A stretch of 64,000 nucleotides of DNA from RI-153 sp963721725 (GTDB lineage: Bacteria > Chloroflexota > Anaerolineae > Caldilineales > Caldilineaceae). A model generated the notes under the pieces. It was not told where the DNA came from. It saw nothing but the letters and a program-made list of their open reading frames with translations, and ran no database searches. The stretch lies in contig CAVRLX010000016.1 in NCBI GenBank assembly GCA_963721725.1, positions 434,001-498,000 on the forward strand, given 5' to 3'. The position numbers and the translations under genes are program-made. Of this stretch, positions 9,617 through 18,684 are shown piece after piece. The first letter of the stretch is position 1; every line of letters starts with the position of its first letter.

Positions 9617-10449
9617 GTACACCACCCACCCTATTGGTCTGTTTTGCCCACCCCGATGATGAAGTGCTGGGCACAGGCGGGATCATGGCGCGCACCGCGG
9701 CAGCGGGGGGCAATGTCTACTTGGTCTGTGCCACTCGCGGCGAAGTTGGCGAGATCTCCGATCCGGCGCTGGCGACGCCAGAGACCATCAGCGAGGTGCG
9801 TACCCGTGAACTCGAAACATCGGCGCGTGCGCTGGGCATTCACCCGCCCCTCTTTTTGGATTACCGCGATTCTGGGATGCGCGACACGCCGCCCAACCAT
9901 GATCCGCGTGCGTTCATCAACGCCTCTGACGCCGACGTTGTGGAAAAGCTGGTTCGTATGATCCGCCAATTGCGTCCCCACATTGTGATCACTTTTGATG
10001 TCAAAGGGGGCTATGGACACCCCGACCACATCGCGATTCACCACCACACCGTGGCCGCGTTCCACGCCGCCGCTGATCCGGCACGCTTTCCCGAAGCTGG
10101 CCCGGCCTGGCAGGCAGCTCGACTCTTTTATCGGGCGCTCACCCTGTCCCGGCTGGAGACGATGCGTGCCGTTTTAGAGTCAGTGGGCGGCAGCACAGCG
10201 ATTTTCGATCACTATCAACAGGTGGGGATGGTCTGGCCGGATGAAGGGATTCATCTTTCGGTGGATGTTAGCGCAGAGGTAGAGGCCAAGTGGGGGGCTT
10301 TTCTGGCCCACGCCACGCAGTTTGGGGCGGATCACCCCTGGAAACGTGCGGAGCGGTCATTAGTCAATCAACTCTTTAGTACGGAGAAGTTTGTGCTGGC
10401 CTGGCCGGAGGTGGAGCCAGGGACGAAATTAGAGGGACTGTTGACGTAG
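9613..10449 (+). CDS. PIG-L/LmbE family zinc N-deacetylase
   Basis: A 278-residue deacetylase of the PIG-L family, which removes acetyl groups from GlcNAc-type substrates. The zinc and catalytic motif AHPDDEVLGTGG is at residues 12-23 (His13, Asp15, Asp16) and the third zinc ligand is in GGYGHPDHIAIHHH near residues 134-147. The length is standard and no signal peptide is visible, so it acts in the cytoplasm. It overlaps the preceding small membrane protein by four bases. In other bacteria this family includes mycothiol, bacillithiol and lincomycin enzymes; the substrate here is unknown. Confidence 0.9.
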   Translation: MSTPPTLLVCFAHPDDEVLGTGGIMARTAAAGGNVYLVCATRGEVGEISDPALATPETISEVRTRELETSARALGIHPPLFLDYRDSGMRDTPPNHDPRAFINASDADVVEKLVRMIRQLRPHIVITFDVKGGYGHPDHIAIHHHTVAAFHAAADPARFPEAGPAWQAARLFYRALTLSRLETMRAVLESVGGSTAIFDHYQQVGMVWPDEGIHLSVDVSAEVEAKWGAFLAHATQFGADHPWKRAERSLVNQLFSTEKFVLAWPEVEPGTKLEGLLT

Positions 10450-10457
10450 GGGGAGGG

Positions 10458-10952
10458 TTAGACTAGGGTCATGCTGGCATCCGGTTCAACATCCACCGGA
10501 TCCGCCTCTGTGACCTGGGCTGCTTGTGCCGTGGCGAGTTCATCGGCGCGTTCGTTGTATTCGTCGCCAGCGTGGCCTTTGGTCCAGTGCCATTCCACAC
10601 TGCCGACGGCTTCATGGCGTTTCACCGCCGCCAACAGCGCCTGCCAGAGATCCTGATTTTTCACTGGCTTTTTGGCCGCAGTTTTCCAACCGTTGCGCTG
10701 CCAGCCATGCACCCATTTGGTGATGCCGTCGCGCAAATAGCTGCTGTCGGTATAGATCTGCACCGGGCAGGCCCGTTTCAGCGCATTCAGCCCCTCCACG
10801 GCGGCACGCAACTCCATGCGATTGTTCGTGGTTTTTTGATAGCGCCCGGCCAGATCTTTCTCGTGTTCGCCGTAGCGCAAGATGGCCGCCCAGCCGCCCG
10901 GCCCTGGGTTGCCCAGGCAGGCTCCGTCTGTGTAGATAATCACCGCGGTCAT
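10458..10952 (-). CDS. rnhA: ribonuclease HI
   Basis: A 164-residue RNase H that cuts the RNA strand of RNA-DNA hybrids. The four acidic metal ligands are visible: Asp9 in IIYTDGACLGNPGPGGW, Glu47 in NNRMELRAA, Asp69 in IYTDSSYL, and Asp137 in YNERADELA, with the loop His127 in TKGHAGDEY. The acidic C-terminal tail after residue 141 is an extension beyond the E. coli length. Its ATG overlaps the stop of the upstream M23 peptidase by four bases, so the two are translationally coupled. rnhB (RNase HII) is also present 3.5 kb away. Confidence 0.95.
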   Translation of the reverse strand: MTAVIIYTDGACLGNPGPGGWAAILRYGEHEKDLAGRYQKTTNNRMELRAAVEGLNALKRACPVQIYTDSSYLRDGITKWVHGWQRNGWKTAAKKPVKNQDLWQALLAAVKRHEAVGSVEWHWTKGHAGDEYNERADELATAQAAQVTEADPVDVEPDASMTLV

Positions 10953-12664
10953 TGGGTGGTGCGCAGTTCGACAAAGGTGGTTTCACCAGCGTTGATGGTC
11001 AGATTCTGTCCCACCTTTTCGCCGTTGATCTCGCCGGTGATGTAATAATTGCCGGCGGGCAGATTGGAGAGCGCACCGTTTTCGCCCCAGCTTGGATCGC
11101 CCGACAGCCGTTCCTCGTCGCGATAGGTTTCTAGCGTTTGCACCCAGCGCGTACCATTAGCATCAAAACGTAGTAGACTCAATTTTGCACCTACCCAACT
11201 GCGCCCTTCTGAATTAAGCAGCCGCACCGCCACGCTGCCAGTCCCCGGCAAAGGCCGCATCCACAGCACAGAATTAACCGAGGTCGTGTAGCTGTTGTGC
11301 CCCACGCGCACCTCAATATGCAGATGTGGGCCAATCGCAATGCCTGTCATCCCCACCGTGCCTACACGATCGCCCACAGCCACGCGCTCGCCGCGTTGGG
11401 TATTGACTTCGCTTAAGTGGCCGTAGAGTAAATAGACATCCTTGGCGCCCTGGGGCGTTTCTAATTTGCGGTCCAGCAAGATGACAACGCTGTTGCCGTA
11501 GAAATTGTTATAGGGGCCAAGCAAAGTTGGATTATCTGGCCCGGCATGGATAACTTCACCCACAGCCATCGCAATGACCGGAGTCCCCGCCGGATTGGCA
11601 ATGTCCACGCCGTGATGAGGGCGATAGCGTCCGCCTGCCGTGCTACCAAATTGATAACTAGGGCTATAAAATCGATTGTAAGCGGCCGTGAATGGGTAAT
11701 CCAGCCAGTAATGATCCGCTTCGGCAGGGATAGCGGGCACAAAGGTCTCCCACGGCACGCCGACGGCTAAGGCCGAAGAGAAGGGTGTTGCTGGCTGTAC
11801 GCTATTGGGGGCAGGGGTCGGTCTGCTGTTCACCGGAGCGGGCGGCTGTGTTTGGGGCTGTATTACCACTACCGTTTCCATCTGTGTGGACGGCGGGGCG
11901 ATTTCTAGCAAGCCATCATCTTGGCTTTCAGGGCGGGGGTGGGTGGCATGGAAGAGGACGTTAGCCACGCCTTCGCTCACTTTCATCGCAAAGCGGGCCG
12001 GACTGGGCAAGGATGATTCAACATCTTCCGAGGATGATGCACTCTCTTCGGCTGTGGTCGTGGGGCCGCGCCGCTCGGCCAACTCGACAAAGAGCGGACT
12101 CAATCCCTGAATGCTGAGCAAACTATACACAGGAGAGGAGAGTACTGCTAAATCATCATTTTCACTATTGGCGGTGACTTGGGCGATGAGGGCCTTTAGA
12201 TCAAGGCGTGTTTCTGTTGCCTGGGGGACGGCAGCCGTGCTGGCCTCTTCGAGCACGGGAATGGCAGCCAGGGCGATTGTCGCCCCGATTTCTGACTGCG
12301 GTGCAGAGGCTGGTTGTACCGCGGCGGCCAGCACTTGAGCCGTAGCATGTGTCGCCATTACGGGGGCGCTGGCGTGGGCCGGCCAATAAAACCAGATGCC
12401 CATGACCAGCACAGAGGCAATCCCAAACTGGAGGGGAAAGGAAAGCCCCGGCATTGGTTGCTCGACTGTCCTTCTCTGGCCGAGTAACTTCCCGACGGAC
12501 AACCCTTGTGCTATACTCAACTCGTCCACATAGCTGTCCATACGGCGCAGCGTACGGCTCAGGCTGGGCAACCAACCGCCCATTCGCCCTCGCCGAAACC
12601 GTTGATAGAATCGTACACGGCGGTGGACAGCCAGGGAACGATAGAATGACTCTACTGTCGTCAT
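10949..12664 (-). CDS. membrane-anchored M23 (LytM) peptidase
   Basis: A 571-residue protein from ATG 12664. The frame stays open further upstream, but that would run antisense through trmD, and the chosen ATG leaves a short divergent gap. A basic cytoplasmic front (about 110 residues) is followed by one membrane helix (FGIASVLVMGIWFYW), a long Ala/Pro/Thr/Ser linker, and the LytM domain with HHGVDIANPAG, LLYGHLSEV and GPHLHIEVR zinc/catalytic motifs. The C-terminal 90 residues look like a small carboxypeptidase-regulatory-like beta domain. It probably trims or modifies cell-wall peptides outside the membrane, or regulates an amidase. Coupled to rnhA by ATGA. Confidence 0.85.
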   Translation of the reverse strand: MTTVESFYRSLAVHRRVRFYQRFRRGRMGGWLPSLSRTLRRMDSYVDELSIAQGLSVGKLLGQRRTVEQPMPGLSFPLQFGIASVLVMGIWFYWPAHASAPVMATHATAQVLAAAVQPASAPQSEIGATIALAAIPVLEEASTAAVPQATETRLDLKALIAQVTANSENDDLAVLSSPVYSLLSIQGLSPLFVELAERRGPTTTAEESASSSEDVESSLPSPARFAMKVSEGVANVLFHATHPRPESQDDGLLEIAPPSTQMETVVVIQPQTQPPAPVNSRPTPAPNSVQPATPFSSALAVGVPWETFVPAIPAEADHYWLDYPFTAAYNRFYSPSYQFGSTAGGRYRPHHGVDIANPAGTPVIAMAVGEVIHAGPDNPTLLGPYNNFYGNSVVILLDRKLETPQGAKDVYLLYGHLSEVNTQRGERVAVGDRVGTVGMTGIAIGPHLHIEVRVGHNSYTTSVNSVLWMRPLPGTGSVAVRLLNSEGRSWVGAKLSLLRFDANGTRWVQTLETYRDEERLSGDPSWGENGALSNLPAGNYYITGEINGEKVGQNLTINAGETTFVELRTTQ

Positions 12665-12703
12665 GCCCCAATGAAGCCGGGTCACCCAATAGACAGCAAG
12701 CTG

Positions 12704-13609
12704 ATGGACAATTCTGGAACGCTCGACAACAGTTCGTCTTCCGAAAATCACAAACAGCTCCCCCAACCACTCCACTTCGATGTCTTCACATTGTTTCCAC
12801 AGATGTTCGGCGGTCCGCTCTCTGAGAGCATTCTCAAGCGCGCCCAGGAAAACGGCCTGCTTTCCATTGCCCTGCATGACATTCGCGCGTACACCACGGA
12901 TCGCCATCACGTTTGTGATGATACACCCTATGGCGGCGGCGGCGGCATGATCATGAAACCGGAGCCAATTTTTCGAGCCGTGGAAACGGCACTCTCTTAT
13001 CCTGCGGGTTGGATGTTGCCAGCAGAGGATGCTTTTGTCAACTTACCCGCCTGGGATGCTGACGCATCTGCACCTTTGCCCGCCAACACACCGGTGATTC
13101 TCATGAGTCCACAGGGGCGGCGCTTCACCCAATCGGTGGCTGCGGAACTGAGCCAATATCCGCGTATTGCCTTGATCTGTGGCCGCTATGAAGGTGTGGA
13201 TGATCGGGTGCGGGCTGGATTGGTGACAGATGAAATCAGTATTGGCGATTATGTCCTCAGCGGCGGCGAGCTGGCTGCCATGGTGATTGTTGATGCCGTC
13301 ACTCGTCTCTTGCCAGGCGCGCTGGGCGATGCGTTGGGTGCTCACCAAGATAGCCATTCGCCGGGCAAAAGCGGCCTGTTGGAAGGGCCACACTACACGC
13401 GCCCGCTCACGTTTCGGGGGGAAACGGTTCCCGATATATTACTAAGCGGTCATCACGCCAACGTTGAACGCTGGCGGCGGCAACAATCACTGTTGCGAAC
13501 TTTGGAACGCCGCCCCGATTTACTAACGGAATTCGCCAAGTCAGACGATCTTTCCAAAGCGGATCGGGCTTTTTTGGCAGCACAAGGCTGGAAAGCAGAC
13601 CGATCATAA
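12704..13609 (+). CDS. trmD: tRNA (guanine-N1)-methyltransferase
   Basis: The SPOUT methyltransferase that makes m1G37 in tRNAs, using SAM. The hallmark N-terminus HFDVFTLFPQMF is preceded by about 22 extra residues if ATG 12704 is used, or 33 if ATG 12671 is used; neither has a strong ribosome site, and the real start may be later. The knotted SAM-binding region is visible as ICGRYEGVDDRV and SIGDYVLSGGELAAMVIVDAVTRLLPG. The C-terminal helices end near residue 300. It is followed by rplS and rnhB, an order common in bacteria, and diverges from the M23 peptidase. Confidence 0.95.
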   Translation: MDNSGTLDNSSSSENHKQLPQPLHFDVFTLFPQMFGGPLSESILKRAQENGLLSIALHDIRAYTTDRHHVCDDTPYGGGGGMIMKPEPIFRAVETALSYPAGWMLPAEDAFVNLPAWDADASAPLPANTPVILMSPQGRRFTQSVAAELSQYPRIALICGRYEGVDDRVRAGLVTDEISIGDYVLSGGELAAMVIVDAVTRLLPGALGDALGAHQDSHSPGKSGLLEGPHYTRPLTFRGETVPDILLSGHHANVERWRRQQSLLRTLERRPDLLTEFAKSDDLSKADRAFLAAQGWKADRS

Positions 13610-13649
13610 GCCAGGACAGGGCTACAACTTCTGCTTATTGGTACTGATA

Positions 13650-13673
13650 CAGGTGCGTCGCACCCTCGACCTG
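13650..13673. repeat. internally deleted copy of the dispersed CAGGTGCGNCGCAC palindromic element
   Basis: This 24-bp stretch begins CAGGTGCGTCGCACC and ends CGACCTG. It joins the two ends of the longer element seen at 15016, 29372, 48752 and 59106, with the central part missing. It lies between trmD and rplS. Confidence 0.5.
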
Positions 13674-13850
13674 CATAGGTAGGCTTATTTTATCAACGCT
13701 TGAGGCCAGAGGCACAATCGGCCATGCCGCCGAAATTCACTGCCTTGTCTGGGCAAGGGTTTTTGTCAAAATGTCTTGTTGGTTAATTTGCTTCGCCGTA
13801 CCCCCTGTGCTAAACTTGCTAGTTGTGACAACGGTAAGATAATTTTTACA

Positions 13851-13880
13851 GGCGTATGCACTTTATACGCCGATTTTTTT
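13851..13880 (+). terminator. intrinsic terminator between trmD and rplS
   Basis: The stem GGCGTAT/ATACGCC with a 6-base loop is followed by GATTTTTTT. It stands 23 bp before the rplS start. A possible promoter (TTGCTA at 13816, GATAAT at 13838, 16-bp spacer) lies just upstream, so the hairpin would be at the very 5' end of a short rplS transcript, or would end or attenuate transcription coming from trmD. Confidence 0.65.
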
Positions 13881-13902
13881 GAGTGAAAAAGGGCGGTGAA
13901 CG

Positions 13903-14265
13903 ATGACAAACGCATTGATGGCTTCTTTACAGCCAAAAGCAAGTGAGAACATGCCCGAGATTGACGCGGGCGACACAGTGCGTGTGCACCAACGCATTGT
14001 TGAAGGCCGTAACGAGCGCATTCAGGTCTTCCAGGGTGTAGTCATCGCCATGCGCGGCGGCAAGACGGCTGGGGCCACCTACACAGTGCGCCGAACTGGC
14101 ACGCATGGCGTGGGTGTCGAGCGCACGTTTCCGCTCTACAGCACCAGCGTTGACAAGGTCGAAGTGTTGCGCAAGGCCAAAGTGCGCCGCGCTCAACTCT
14201 ACTACCTGCGCGATCGTCAGGGCAAGGCGGCTCGCCTCAAAGAGAAACGCTTTATCAGCGTTTAG
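13903..14265 (+). CDS. rplS: 50S ribosomal protein L19
   Basis: A 120-residue L19, a late-binding large-subunit protein at the 30S-50S interface. The family core is clear: DAGDTVRVHQRIVEGRNERIQVFQG, then RRTGTHGVGVERTFPLYS and the basic tail KAKVRRAQLYYLRDRQGKAARLKEKR. The ATG at 13903 follows GGGCGGTG. A shorter start at 13918 is possible but would lose the ribosome site spacing. It sits between trmD and rnhB and is bracketed by intrinsic terminators, suggesting it is regulated separately from trmD. Confidence 0.97.
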   Translation: MTNALMASLQPKASENMPEIDAGDTVRVHQRIVEGRNERIQVFQGVVIAMRGGKTAGATYTVRRTGTHGVGVERTFPLYSTSVDKVEVLRKAKVRRAQLYYLRDRQGKAARLKEKRFISV

Positions 14266-14293
14266 CCTTGGGTGGCAGACAATTGAACGGAAG

Positions 14294-14330
14294 ACCAAAG
14301 CACCGGCGGCGTCGGTGCTTTTTGGTTTTT
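14294..14330 (+). terminator. intrinsic terminator after rplS
   Basis: The arms AAAGCACCG and CGGTGCTTT enclose a short GC-rich loop and are followed by T-rich sequence. It would end the rplS transcript 30 bp past its stop codon. Confidence 0.75.
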
Positions 14331-14361
14331 ACAAGCGGGAAAGCAAAAGGCAAGAGTCGCC

Positions 14362-15000
14362 GTGAAACCTCCCCCACCCACCTTGCACGAGGAAAAGCGG
14401 CTGTGGCAGGCCGGGTATACTCACATCGCAGGCATCGACGAGGCTGGGCGCGGGGCATTGGCAGGGCCAGTGACAGCCGGGGTGGTGGTGGTGGATGGCT
14501 CGAAATGGGCTGCCAATATCTGGTCAGCGGTGCGCGATAGCAAGCTACTCTCCCCGGTGGAGCGCGAACGGCTGGCGTTGGAAATCAAAACGGAAGCACG
14601 GGCCTGGGGCGTCGGCTCTGCTTCCGCTCAAGAGATTGATACCATCGGGATTGCCCCCGCCACGAAATTAGCTATGGCGCGTGCCGTGGAGATGCTTACA
14701 CCGTCGCCAGATTACTTACTGATTGATTGGGTGCGCCTGACCACAATCAACATTGCCCAGGAGAGCTTTGTCAAAGGCGATCAGCGCATTGTCTCGATTG
14801 CTGCTGCTTCCATCCTCGCCAAGACCCACCGCGATGGCCTATTGGTGGCGCTAGAAACAGAGTTTCCCGGCTATGGCTTTGCCCAACACAAAGGCTATGC
14901 GACGTCTGCCCATCTTGCCGCGCTGGAAGCCCACGGCCCCTGCCCCGACCATCGCCACACTTTCGCCCCCATTGCCCAAATGCCCACCCTTTTTGAATAA
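14362..15000 (+). CDS. rnhB: ribonuclease HII
   Basis: A 212-residue RNase HII, which removes single ribonucleotides from DNA and cuts RNA-DNA hybrids. The catalytic GIDEAGRGALAGP places Asp26 and Glu27; the further acidic ligand is in YLLIDWVRL, and SIAAASILAKTHRD and GYGFAQHKGYAT are the usual later motifs. It begins at GTG 14362 with GCAAGAGTC upstream; no better ATG exists before the first motif. It lies downstream of trmD-rplS, a frequent arrangement, although a terminator separates it from rplS. Confidence 0.95.
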   Translation: MKPPPPTLHEEKRLWQAGYTHIAGIDEAGRGALAGPVTAGVVVVDGSKWAANIWSAVRDSKLLSPVERERLALEIKTEARAWGVGSASAQEIDTIGIAPATKLAMARAVEMLTPSPDYLLIDWVRLTTINIAQESFVKGDQRIVSIAAASILAKTHRDGLLVALETEFPGYGFAQHKGYATSAHLAALEAHGPCPDHRHTFAPIAQMPTLFE

Positions 15001-15015
15001 AATATCGTAACTATA

Positions 15016-15096
15016 CAGGTCCAGGGTGCGACGCACTCACCAACGGAAGTTGGTTGTGAAACGCTTGTGTGGCGAGTGCGTCGCATCCTAGACTTG
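15016..15096. repeat. dispersed palindromic element, copy 1
   Basis: An 81-bp element with imperfect terminal inverted repeats: the left end reads CAGGTCCAGGGTGCGACGCA and the right end is its near complement, ending in GACTTG. The central words GGTTGTGAAACGCTTGTGTG are shared with the other copies. It sits between the convergent rnhB and rpiA genes, encodes nothing, and resembles a MITE- or REP-like repeat. Confidence 0.75.
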
Positions 15097-15118
15097 AATA
15101 GATACAAAAGCTCAGTGT

Positions 15119-15835
15119 TCAGACAAACGCCACAGGCGCATCGGCAACCTGATAGTGACGAATTTCACCGGCCTGCGCCACAATGAGATCGGTGACCAAG
15201 CCCAAAAATAGCCCATGATCGACAATACCGCTGCGCCCTTGCAGGGCGACGGCCAGCGCTTCAGGATCCGACATAGGGCCAAAGTTGCAGTCCAAGATCA
15301 GGTTACCCTGATCGGTGTAAACTATGGTGCCTTCTTTGCTGCGACGCAGGCTGACCGCTGCCCCCAGCTTTTCAAAAAATGCAATCTGCGTTCGCCAGCC
15401 AAACTCAATTACTTCCACTGGCAGCGCCCATTTCATGCCCAATTGCGCCGAAAGTTTGGATTCGTCCACAATGATGATCTCGCGGCGGCTGGCCTGGGCC
15501 ACGATCTTTTCGCGCAGTAACGCACCACCACCGCCTTTGATCACACGCAGCCACGGATCGACCTCGTCCGCGCCGTCAATGGTCAGATCCAACACCGGGT
15601 GCGCGTCCAGCGTTGTGAGGGGCACGCCATACTTTTCGGCATCGGCGGCCACCTGATTGGAACAGGGCACGCCAACGATGTCGGATAACTGGCCGCTTTT
15701 CAACAATTCCCCCATATAGATTATGGCCTGGAGCGCGGTACTCCCCGCGCCCAGGCCAATCACCATGCCCGATTCGACAAATTGCACAGCAGCCTCTGCC
15801 GCCAATCGTTTAAGTCGTGTTGCGTCAATCGCCAA
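15119..15835 (-). CDS. rpiA: ribose-5-phosphate isomerase A
   Basis: A 238-residue enzyme that interconverts ribose 5-phosphate and ribulose 5-phosphate. The RpiA motifs are GLGAGSTALQAI (near residues 27-38), LTIDGADEVDP with the catalytic and phosphate-loop acids, and KGGGGALLREKIVAQA. It is the last gene of the minus-strand sugar-phosphate run, 38 bp after tal-pgi, and supplies the non-oxidative pentose phosphate branch that the transaldolase also serves. Confidence 0.95.
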   Translation of the reverse strand: MAIDATRLKRLAAEAAVQFVESGMVIGLGAGSTALQAIIYMGELLKSGQLSDIVGVPCSNQVAADAEKYGVPLTTLDAHPVLDLTIDGADEVDPWLRVIKGGGGALLREKIVAQASRREIIIVDESKLSAQLGMKWALPVEVIEFGWRTQIAFFEKLGAAVSLRRSKEGTIVYTDQGNLILDCNFGPMSDPEALAVALQGRSGIVDHGLFLGLVTDLIVAQAGEIRHYQVADAPVAFV

Positions 15836-15873
15836 AATAGCTTCCTCTGTCGTTGATATGCTGCTTCGTTGTA

Positions 15874-18684
15874 TTACGCCTGCTGAACGGCCACAAGCGC
15901 GTCGGTTAATTTCTGCAAATTTTCCAGCGTCTGCGCACCCAGATCGATGCGCAGCACACGGCGATCTTCGTCGAGCAGCGCCTGCCGGTCGCCCAGGGAT
16001 TGGGATGCTAACAACACGCCAAAGGGAACGGTTGCGATCTCTTTGCCCGCTTCGTCGGGGATGTCGGCCTCTTTTTTCGGGGAATCCACAAACTGCACGA
16101 ATAGACCTTTGCCGCCATCGCCTTTGTGAAGTTGCCCTGTGGAATGCAAAAAGCGCGGGCCAAAGCCCAAGGTTGTCGCCAGCTTAAAGCGATCTCGCAG
16201 CCCAGATTGGAGCTTGCTCAGCACGGCCTGGGCTTTCTGCGTCGGTTCAACATAGGCTTGCAACACAATATAATCGCCTGCATTCCCGGCTTGGAGGAAG
16301 TTGCTCAACGCCTCAATCGCGTTTTTGCCCGTCGCTTTGCCATAGACCGTCATGCCATCGGCTTCGATGCTGGCGTCGATTTCGGGCAATTTGCCCGTGT
16401 CCATGTATTGATCCATCATCTTGCGCGCCTGCACTTTGGCCGATTCCACATTGGGCTGGTCAAAAGGATGAATGCCCAGGCTGGCCCCAGCCACGGCGGT
16501 GGCGAACTCCCACAAAAAGAACTGCGCGCCCAGATCATAGACATCGCGAAACTGGGTCTGGATCACCGGATGGCCGGCGTCGATCAACGCCTGCACCGCG
16601 GCTTTTTGCGAATCGTCATCGCTCCATTGGAGATAGACAAAGAGTCGGTCGTCACCATAGGCATCGGGTGCAGCCACGGTTTCGCCCACCACGGGGATGA
16701 TGCCCTTGCCCGCTTTGCCCGTGCTTTCGGCCACCAACTGCTCCAGCCAATCGCCAAAGGCAGCGATCTGCGGCGACGCAATCACCGTGAGTTTGTCGCG
16801 CCCCTGCTTCGCCATCTCGCCCATCACCGCCCCAATGCGCGCCCCCGCGTTGCGGGAAGCTGTCACGTGTGGACCACAGTTGTTCATGGCTCCGATGCTG
16901 CGCCGCAACAGCCGATTGAGATCCGCGCCCACGAGGCAGGCGGGGACGAGTCCAAAATAGGAAAGCGCCGAATAGCGTCCCCCAATGTTGGGATCGTTAA
17001 TATAGGTGGCGCGGAAGCCATAGGCCTCGGCCAGGGTCACCAGTTTAGAGCCGGGATCGGTGATGGCGACAAAATGTTCCCCAACCTCCTCGCGGCTCAG
17101 ACCGCTATCACTCAGCAAGTTATAGAAATACTTGAAAAACGAAAGCGTCTCTGCCGTGGTCCCTGATTTCGTGGAGACTATGAAGAGCGTTTTAGAGAGA
17201 TCGAGTGCCGCCGCCAACGAATGCACGGCGTCTGGGTGGGTGCTGTCAAGCACATGCAGATGAATAGCCGATTTCTGAAAGAGCTTGCCGAAAAGTTCCG
17301 GGGCCAGGCTGGAGCCACCCATGCCCAAGACTACCGCCGCGGTATAGCCCTCTTTGGCAAGATCCTGGCTTAACGCTTCAATACAGCCTTTGTCTTTGCG
17401 CATGGTTTCGGCACTGCGCAGCCAGCCCAGCCGGTTCGTGATCTCGTCTGGCTCTGGTTGCCAGACCGTGTAACTGTGTGCCCAGATGCGCGTGACAATC
17501 TGGCTTTCGTCCATCTCCGCCAGCGCCTCGTCAATCTGGCTGGCATACTCACCTAAAAAAAAAGATGTATGTTCACTCAGGCTATTCTGGCTGCCGCCGG
17601 AGATCTTTGTCACCTTGTCGGCGATGCCTTTCATCAGGGTATCAAACGCATCGGAAAAGGACTTGACCCCATCCACTTGTAGCTTTTCGGTGATCTCGTC
17701 CAGATCAATGCCAAGCTTCGAGAGTTGGGCAAGGTGGGCGCGGGATTCGTCTACATTTTGGTCAATCGTGCGCTCGGCCACCCCATGATCGAGCACAGCG
17801 TCCAACGTGGCGGGCGGCAACGTGTTCACCGTGTCCGGGCCAATAAGTTCGTTCACGTAGAGCGTATCTAGATAATCGGGGTTTTTGGTGCTGGTGCTGC
17901 CCCACAGCGGGCGCTGTACACGCGCACCATTGGCCGCCAGCTTATCCCAGCGCGGGCCGCTAAAGATCTCTTGGAAGCGGGCATAAGCCATTTTGGCGTT
18001 GGCAATCGCAATTTTTCCTTGCAACTCTTTGTTGCCCAACGCCACCACTTTGTCATCCACAATGCCATCTACGCGGCTGATAAAGAAAGAGGCCACCGAC
18101 GCCACCCGGCTGTAATCAATGTGGGCAGCGGCCAGCTTTTCCAGCCCGTTGAGATAGGCTTGGGCCGTGGCTTCATATTGCGAAAGCGAGAAGATCAGCG
18201 TGACGTTGATGTTGATGCCTTCACCGATCAGCGTCTCAATCGCCGGGATGCCCGCGGGCGTAGCTGGCACTTTGATCATCACGTTGGGGCGGTCCACCAT
18301 AGAGAAGAGACGGCGTGCCTCCATCACCGTGCCTTCGGTGTCATAGGCCAGATCGGGGTTCACCTCCAGGCTGACATAGCCATCGTAGCCGTCGGTGCGC
18401 TCATAGACCGGACAGAGGATATCGGCACAGCGGCGAATATCTTGGATGGCAATGTGTTCATAGATGTCATTGACCACCAACCCTTCTTTGACCAGCCGCT
18501 CAATCGCGGCGTCGTAGTCTGTGCTGCTGGTAATCGCCTTTTGGAAGATCGACGGATTCGAGGTGACGCCGCGCAATCCTTTGTCCACAAGGGCGCTCAT
18601 TTCACCCGAATCCAGAAAGGCACGTCGAATAAAATCAAGCCAGATCGATTGTCCCTGCAAGGCTAACTCGTGCAGAATTGTCAT
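15874..18684 (-). CDS. bifunctional transaldolase / glucose-6-phosphate isomerase
   Basis: A 936-residue fusion. The first 360 residues are a transaldolase of the TalB/TAL-PGI type, with TSNPSIFQKAI near residue 41 and the Schiff-base lysine Lys138 in VMIKVPATPAG. The rest is a phosphoglucose isomerase with GMGGSSLAPELF, the SIS segment VSTKSGTTAETLSFF, and IGGRYSALSYFG. Fusing the two joins the pentose phosphate pathway to glycolysis at fructose 6-phosphate. Such fusions occur in a limited set of phyla including Chloroflexota. It overlaps the ppgK stop by four bases (ATGA). Confidence 0.95.
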   Translation of the reverse strand: MTILHELALQGQSIWLDFIRRAFLDSGEMSALVDKGLRGVTSNPSIFQKAITSSTDYDAAIERLVKEGLVVNDIYEHIAIQDIRRCADILCPVYERTDGYDGYVSLEVNPDLAYDTEGTVMEARRLFSMVDRPNVMIKVPATPAGIPAIETLIGEGININVTLIFSLSQYEATAQAYLNGLEKLAAAHIDYSRVASVASFFISRVDGIVDDKVVALGNKELQGKIAIANAKMAYARFQEIFSGPRWDKLAANGARVQRPLWGSTSTKNPDYLDTLYVNELIGPDTVNTLPPATLDAVLDHGVAERTIDQNVDESRAHLAQLSKLGIDLDEITEKLQVDGVKSFSDAFDTLMKGIADKVTKISGGSQNSLSEHTSFFLGEYASQIDEALAEMDESQIVTRIWAHSYTVWQPEPDEITNRLGWLRSAETMRKDKGCIEALSQDLAKEGYTAAVVLGMGGSSLAPELFGKLFQKSAIHLHVLDSTHPDAVHSLAAALDLSKTLFIVSTKSGTTAETLSFFKYFYNLLSDSGLSREEVGEHFVAITDPGSKLVTLAEAYGFRATYINDPNIGGRYSALSYFGLVPACLVGADLNRLLRRSIGAMNNCGPHVTASRNAGARIGAVMGEMAKQGRDKLTVIASPQIAAFGDWLEQLVAESTGKAGKGIIPVVGETVAAPDAYGDDRLFVYLQWSDDDSQKAAVQALIDAGHPVIQTQFRDVYDLGAQFFLWEFATAVAGASLGIHPFDQPNVESAKVQARKMMDQYMDTGKLPEIDASIEADGMTVYGKATGKNAIEALSNFLQAGNAGDYIVLQAYVEPTQKAQAVLSKLQSGLRDRFKLATTLGFGPRFLHSTGQLHKGDGGKGLFVQFVDSPKKEADIPDEAGKEIATVPFGVLLASQSLGDRQALLDEDRRVLRIDLGAQTLENLQKLTDALVAVQQA

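Noticed and set aside
12665..12910. Longer N-terminus for the M23 peptidase
   Set aside because: It would overlap trmD antisense over 200 bp and has no membrane or export feature; ATG 12664 suffices.
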